From assembly GCA_041397625.1 (NCBI GenBank), contig JAWKWH010000001.1:930001-994000 (forward strand): a stretch of 64,000 bases of DNA, read 5' to 3'. Position numbers and translations under genes: made by a program. Source of the stretch: JAWKWH01 sp041397625. GTDB taxonomy: Bacteria; Pseudomonadota; Alphaproteobacteria; Rhizobiales; Rhizobiaceae. Below the pieces are notes generated by a model that was given only the letters and a program-made list of their open reading frames with translations, was not told where the DNA came from and did not search any database. Of this stretch, positions 62,291 through 64,000 are shown in pieces; the first letter of the stretch is position 1, and each line of letters begins with the position of its first letter.

Positions 62291-63277
62291 TTGGCGCGTA
62301 TCATTCCCGCCCGGGGAGCGGTGGAGGAAGCGGCTGAACGGTTGTCGCGCGGCGAACTGGTCGCCATCCCGACAGAAACCGTCTACGGCCTTGCCGCCGA
62401 TGCCACGAACGGCGAGGCGGTGGCGCGGATATTCGAGGCCAAGAACCGGCCGCGCTTCAATCCGCTGATCGCCCATGTCGCCGACCGCGCCATGGCCGAG
62501 CGGATCGCCCGCTTCGATGCGCTGTCGTCCCTGCTCGCGGACCGGTTCTGGCCTGGTCCGCTGACGCTGGTTCTGCCGCTGAAAGCCGGTTCCCGCATCA
62601 GTTCGCTGGTCACGGCCGGGCTCGATACCATCGCCGTGCGCATGCCGGTGGGGGTGGCGCGGGACATCGCCGCCAGGCTCGACCGGCCACTCGCTGCGCC
62701 GAGCGCCAACCCGTCGGGCAAGCTGAGCGCCACAACGGCCGCGGCGGTCGAGGCCGGCCTCGGCGACAGGATATCGCTGATCGTCGATGGCGGCGCGGCG
62801 CGCATCGGCGTGGAATCGACCATCGTCCGCGTTGCCGATGGCCAATTGACGCTGTTGCGGCCCGGCGGCGTGCCGGCGGAAGACATAGAGGCCGCCACGG
62901 GAAAACCGGTGCGCCGTTCTGAAACCGGCGCGGCGGTCGAGGCGCCAGGCATGCTCGCCTCGCACTATGCGCCGGCCGCGCGGCTGCGGCTCGAAATCGC
63001 CAGCGTCAGGCCGGGCGAGGCGCTCCTGGCATTCGGTCCGCACCGCGCCAATGGCGTCGAAAAGGCCATGGCGACACGCAATCTGAGCGCCGGCGGCGAC
63101 CTGCGCGAGGCGGCGGCCAACCTCTTTGCCCACCTGCATGAGCTCGATGCGAGCGGTGCTGCGACGATCGCCGTCGAACCGGTGCCCGGCGACGGGCTGG
63201 GTGCCGCGATCAATGACCGGCTTGCCCGCGCCGCCGCGCCGCGCGAACCCGTCGTGGCCGGGAACGGCGCGAGCTGA
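62291..63277 (+). CDS. L-threonylcarbamoyladenylate synthase (Sua5/YrdC)
   Basis: A 328-residue Sua5-type enzyme that makes threonylcarbamoyl-AMP for the t6A37 modification of tRNA. The YrdC domain (about 10-190) has AIPTETVYGLAADATNGEAV, IFEAKNRPRFNPL and APSANPSGKLSAT; the SUA5 domain (about 230-325) includes PGMLASHYAPAARL. TTG 62291 with GGAAG upstream gives MARIIPARGAV; the frame stays open to a TTG at 62177, so the start is uncertain. Its stop overlaps the next ATG by one base. Confidence 0.88.
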   Translation: MARIIPARGAVEEAAERLSRGELVAIPTETVYGLAADATNGEAVARIFEAKNRPRFNPLIAHVADRAMAERIARFDALSSLLADRFWPGPLTLVLPLKAGSRISSLVTAGLDTIAVRMPVGVARDIAARLDRPLAAPSANPSGKLSATTAAAVEAGLGDRISLIVDGGAARIGVESTIVRVADGQLTLLRPGGVPAEDIEAATGKPVRRSETGAAVEAPGMLASHYAPAARLRLEIASVRPGEALLAFGPHRANGVEKAMATRNLSAGGDLREAAANLFAHLHELDASGAATIAVEPVPGDGLGAAINDRLARAAAPREPVVAGNGAS

Positions 63278-64000
63278 TGGCGACTGGCAACATGATGACA
63301 AGAGAACTGATCGAGAGGTTCGCCGCCATCGTCGGTGCGCGCCACGCCTTGACCGATGCCTTGGATATCGAGCCGTATGTCACCGAGATGCGCGGCCTGT
63401 GGCCGGGCCGCTCGCCGCTGGTGCTGCTGCCGGGTTCGACCGAGGAGGTTTCGCGCATCATGGCGCTGGCCTTCCAAGCCGGCACCGCGATCGTGCCGCA
63501 GGGTGGCAATACCGGGCTGGTCGGCGGCGGCGTGCCGGATGCGAGCGGCAGCCAAGTAGTGGTTTCGACCAGGCGGCTGAACCGCATCCGCGAGGTCGAT
63601 ACCGCCTCCAATGCGATTACCGTGGAAGCAGGCGTCGTGTTGCGGGATGTCCAGGCGGCGGCCGATGCCGCCGATCGGCTGTTTCCGCTGTCGCTCGGCA
63701 GCCAGGGCACCTGCCAGATCGGCGGCAACCTGTCGTCCAATGCCGGCGGAACCGGCGTTCTCGCCTACGGCAATGCGCGCGAATTGTGCCTCGGCGTCGA
63801 GGTGGTGTTGCCCGACGGCCGCGTGTTCGACGATCTGCGCAAGCTCAAAAAGGACAATACCGGCTACGACCTGAAGGATCTGTTCGTCGGCGCGGAGGGC
63901 ACGCTCGGCATCATCACCGCGGCGGTGCTGAAGCTGTTTCCAAAGCCGAGGGGCAGGGAACTCGCCTGGGTCGGGCTCGCATCGCCCGCGGACGCGCTGA
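63277..64000 (+). CDS. FAD-binding oxidoreductase, D-2-hydroxyacid dehydrogenase type (3' end outside window)
   Basis: 241 codons are present before the edge. The FAD_binding_4 (PCMH/GlcD) motifs are clear: LPGSTEEVSRIM, PQGGNTGLVGGGVPD, LGSQGTCQIGGNLSSNAGG and GAEGTLGIITAAVLKL. Members include D-lactate, D-2-hydroxyglutarate and glycolate dehydrogenases; the C-terminal domain that sets the substrate is missing here. ATG 63277 overlaps the previous stop; ATGs at 63292 and 63295 are alternatives. Probably cotranscribed with the Sua5 gene. Confidence 0.88.
   Translation, partial: MATGNMMTRELIERFAAIVGARHALTDALDIEPYVTEMRGLWPGRSPLVLLPGSTEEVSRIMALAFQAGTAIVPQGGNTGLVGGGVPDASGSQVVVSTRRLNRIREVDTASNAITVEAGVVLRDVQAAADAADRLFPLSLGSQGTCQIGGNLSSNAGGTGVLAYGNARELCLGVEVVLPDGRVFDDLRKLKKDNTGYDLKDLFVGAEGTLGIITAAVLKLFPKPRGRELAWVGLASPADAL

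Overview
The window reads as chromosomal DNA of a GC-rich alphaproteobacterium, most likely of the order Hyphomicrobiales (Rhizobiales), near Phyllobacteriaceae or related families. The evidence is gene content and order: lptC-lptA-lptB-rpoN-hpf-ptsN, an F0-only ATP synthase operon with separate b' and b genes, hsp20 next to a DUF1150 gene, a BacA/SbmA transporter, an alphaproteobacterial LexA box and RpoH-type promoters. The genus cannot be fixed from the sequence. I see no rRNA or tRNA gene, transposase, integrase, phage gene or CRISPR array; almost everything is core chromosome.

Layout. 1-2.7 kb (minus): a partial rRNA methyltransferase gene, a LapA-domain protein, ihfB and sppA. 2.9-8.0 kb (plus): LPS transport genes lptCAB, then rpoN, hpf and ptsN. 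8.0-8.9 kb (minus): DUF1150 and an Hsp20 chaperone behind an RpoH-like promoter. 8.9-13.1 kb: a nucleoside hydrolase, a BNR-repeat protein, a secreted beta/gamma-crystallin-like protein and ribokinase. 13.2-15.1 kb: a self-contained ECF41 sigma factor operon with a matching ECF41 promoter. 15-22 kb: an Ada-like protein, DUF2244, nth, an EI24-type membrane protein, adenosine kinase, a TRIC channel, grpE and hrcA. 22-25 kb: rph, a VOC protein, rdgB, hemW. 25-28 kb: a sugar-acid/hydroxyacid oxidoreductase cluster. 28-31.5 kb: an LpoA-like lipoprotein, rsmI, yraN and a Tat-exported cyclase. 31.5-34 kb (minus): cytochrome c, cytochrome c' and a P450. 34-43.6 kb: gyrB, an MFS transporter, bacA, a polysaccharide deacetylase, a DksA-like protein, NnrU, a YfgM-like protein and der. 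43.6-47.8 kb: a cell-wall hydrolase and atpI-B-E-F'-F, ending in a clear terminator. 47.8-54 kb: rnhB, a small secreted protein, a TPR-LysM protein, a polyprenyl diphosphate synthase, DUF2007, a TrmN6-like methyltransferase and an S49 peptidase. 54-64 kb: ispE, moaB, a probably SOS-controlled radical SAM gene, glyQ, a CDGSH protein, glyS, two small secreted proteins, a Sua5-type synthase and a partial FAD oxidoreductase.

How genes work together: envelope biogenesis recurs (LptCAB, SppA and an S49 paralogue, LpoA-like, SleB-type hydrolase, TPR-LysM, BacA). Proteostasis genes grpE and hsp20 appear to share an RpoH promoter type with identical spacing. Nucleoside hydrolase, ribokinase and adenosine kinase fit nucleoside and ribose salvage.

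The most unusual observations are a palindromic repeat inserted in frame inside glyS, the ECF41 regulon module, a LexA box before the radical SAM gene, an apparent ATT start codon for lptB, and an AT-rich patch inside bacA. No complete novel defence or mobile system was found.
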